Assembly (NCBI GenBank): GCA_038249175.1
Contig: JBBRWP010000070.1
Coordinates: forward strand, 1 to 13,096
Length of the DNA stretch: 13,096 bases
Reading direction: 5' to 3'
DNA from: JAEWSN01 sp038249175
GTDB taxonomy: Bacteria; Bacillota; Clostridia; DSM-8532
How positions within the stretch are numbered: the first letter of the stretch is position 1; each line of letters begins with the position of its first letter. Shown here piece by piece: positions 12,852-13,096 of the stretch. The notes beneath the pieces were generated by a model, which worked only from the letters and a program-made list of their open reading frames with translations, searched no databases and was not told the origin of the DNA. The position numbers were made by a program, and so were the translations under genes.

Positions 12852-13096
12852 TTAATCCTTTTGCTGCGCCAGCACTTCATAGGGACCCAGTTCTGCCCTA
12901 GCGAGAAAAATCTGGCCGGATAGGATGTCGGTCCTCACGTCTTCGAACGTGAAAGTCATTTTCCGGCAACATATTCCGCAAAAATCGTATCTTAATCTTC
13001 AAACCTTTGCTGGGGGAAACCAGAATCTGTCCTTCTGTTCCGTGGAAGGAAATTCAACCTCGAAAGATGGCACAATTATATCACGGAACAGAAGTC
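12852..13096 (-). pseudogene. Degraded gene end, possibly C-terminus of a glycosidase
   Basis: A frame from 12959 to 12852 reads MTFTFEDVRTDIL, then IFLARAELGPYEVLAQQKD, and stops. The pattern of a 'dileucine-gly' turn followed by LGPYEV near the stop resembles the C-terminal beta domain of GH42-type or similar glycosidases. Upstream (12960-13070) recognisable-looking pieces, such as GTEGQILVSPSKGLKIKI and IFAEYVAGK, occur in different frames, so at least two frameshifts would be needed. There is no ribosome site at 12959. The continuation is outside the window. The call as remnant coding DNA is moderate; the glycosidase identity is weak. Confidence 0.4.
13032..13094. repeat. 13-bp perfect inverted repeat at the right edge
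   Basis: CTTCTGTTCCGTG at 13032-13044 is exactly complementary to 13082-13094, with a 37-base interval. It lies inside or just upstream of the degraded gene end. Its function is unknown. Confidence 0.75.

Overview
The window looks like a chromosomal accessory region of a bacterium, most likely a member of the Bacillota (Clostridia-like). The evidence is strong GGAGG-type ribosome binding sites, sigma70/SigA-type promoters with 17-base spacers, and a DUF3791 protein, a family I associate mainly with Clostridia and some spirochaetes. This placement rests on gene content only.

Layout. The left edge holds the 3' part of a tRNA-Ser and its strong terminator (1-119). The + strand then carries a SEC-C zinc-motif protein, an aldo/keto reductase, a DUF3791 protein and a short unrecognised ORF. 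From 2664 to 4061 the - strand carries a GNAT acetyltransferase and an SGNH esterase, separated by a 24-bp tandem repeat. A large + strand glycoside-hydrolase-like protein (4497-6257) converges on a - strand enolase-superfamily dehydratase (6406-7611). Between these two lie two copies of a 42-bp palindromic repeat. The SGNH esterase, the hydrolase-like protein and the sugar-acid dehydratase suggest a small carbohydrate-utilisation island, although they are not one operon.

The second half looks like defence, repair and decay. A - strand PIN-domain toxin-like gene (7958-8431) is followed after 3 bases by a 55-codon partner gene (7787-7954). A + strand YcaQ/AlkX-like DNA glycosylase (8870-10066) has a near-consensus promoter. 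A - strand AlbA_2 (Schlafen-like) / ATPase-like / winged-helix protein (10583-12088) has its own promoter, with a perfect 16-bp inverted repeat just upstream.

Four broken genes surround the AlbA_2 gene, all on the - strand: a metallophosphoesterase with a frameshift and internal deletion (10118-10336), a frameshifted and truncated CYTH-domain gene (12408-12814), an SMP-30-like fragment joined directly to it (about 12310-12411), and what may be the degraded C-terminus of a glycosidase at the right edge. This looks like old, repeatedly deleted DNA in which the AlbA_2 gene has stayed intact.

No IS element, CRISPR array or unmistakably new system is visible. The best leads are the PIN/55-aa pair, the promoter-like block shared by that pair and the dead metallophosphoesterase, the duplicated 42-bp palindrome, and the DUF3791/56-aa ORF pair after a shortened reductase.
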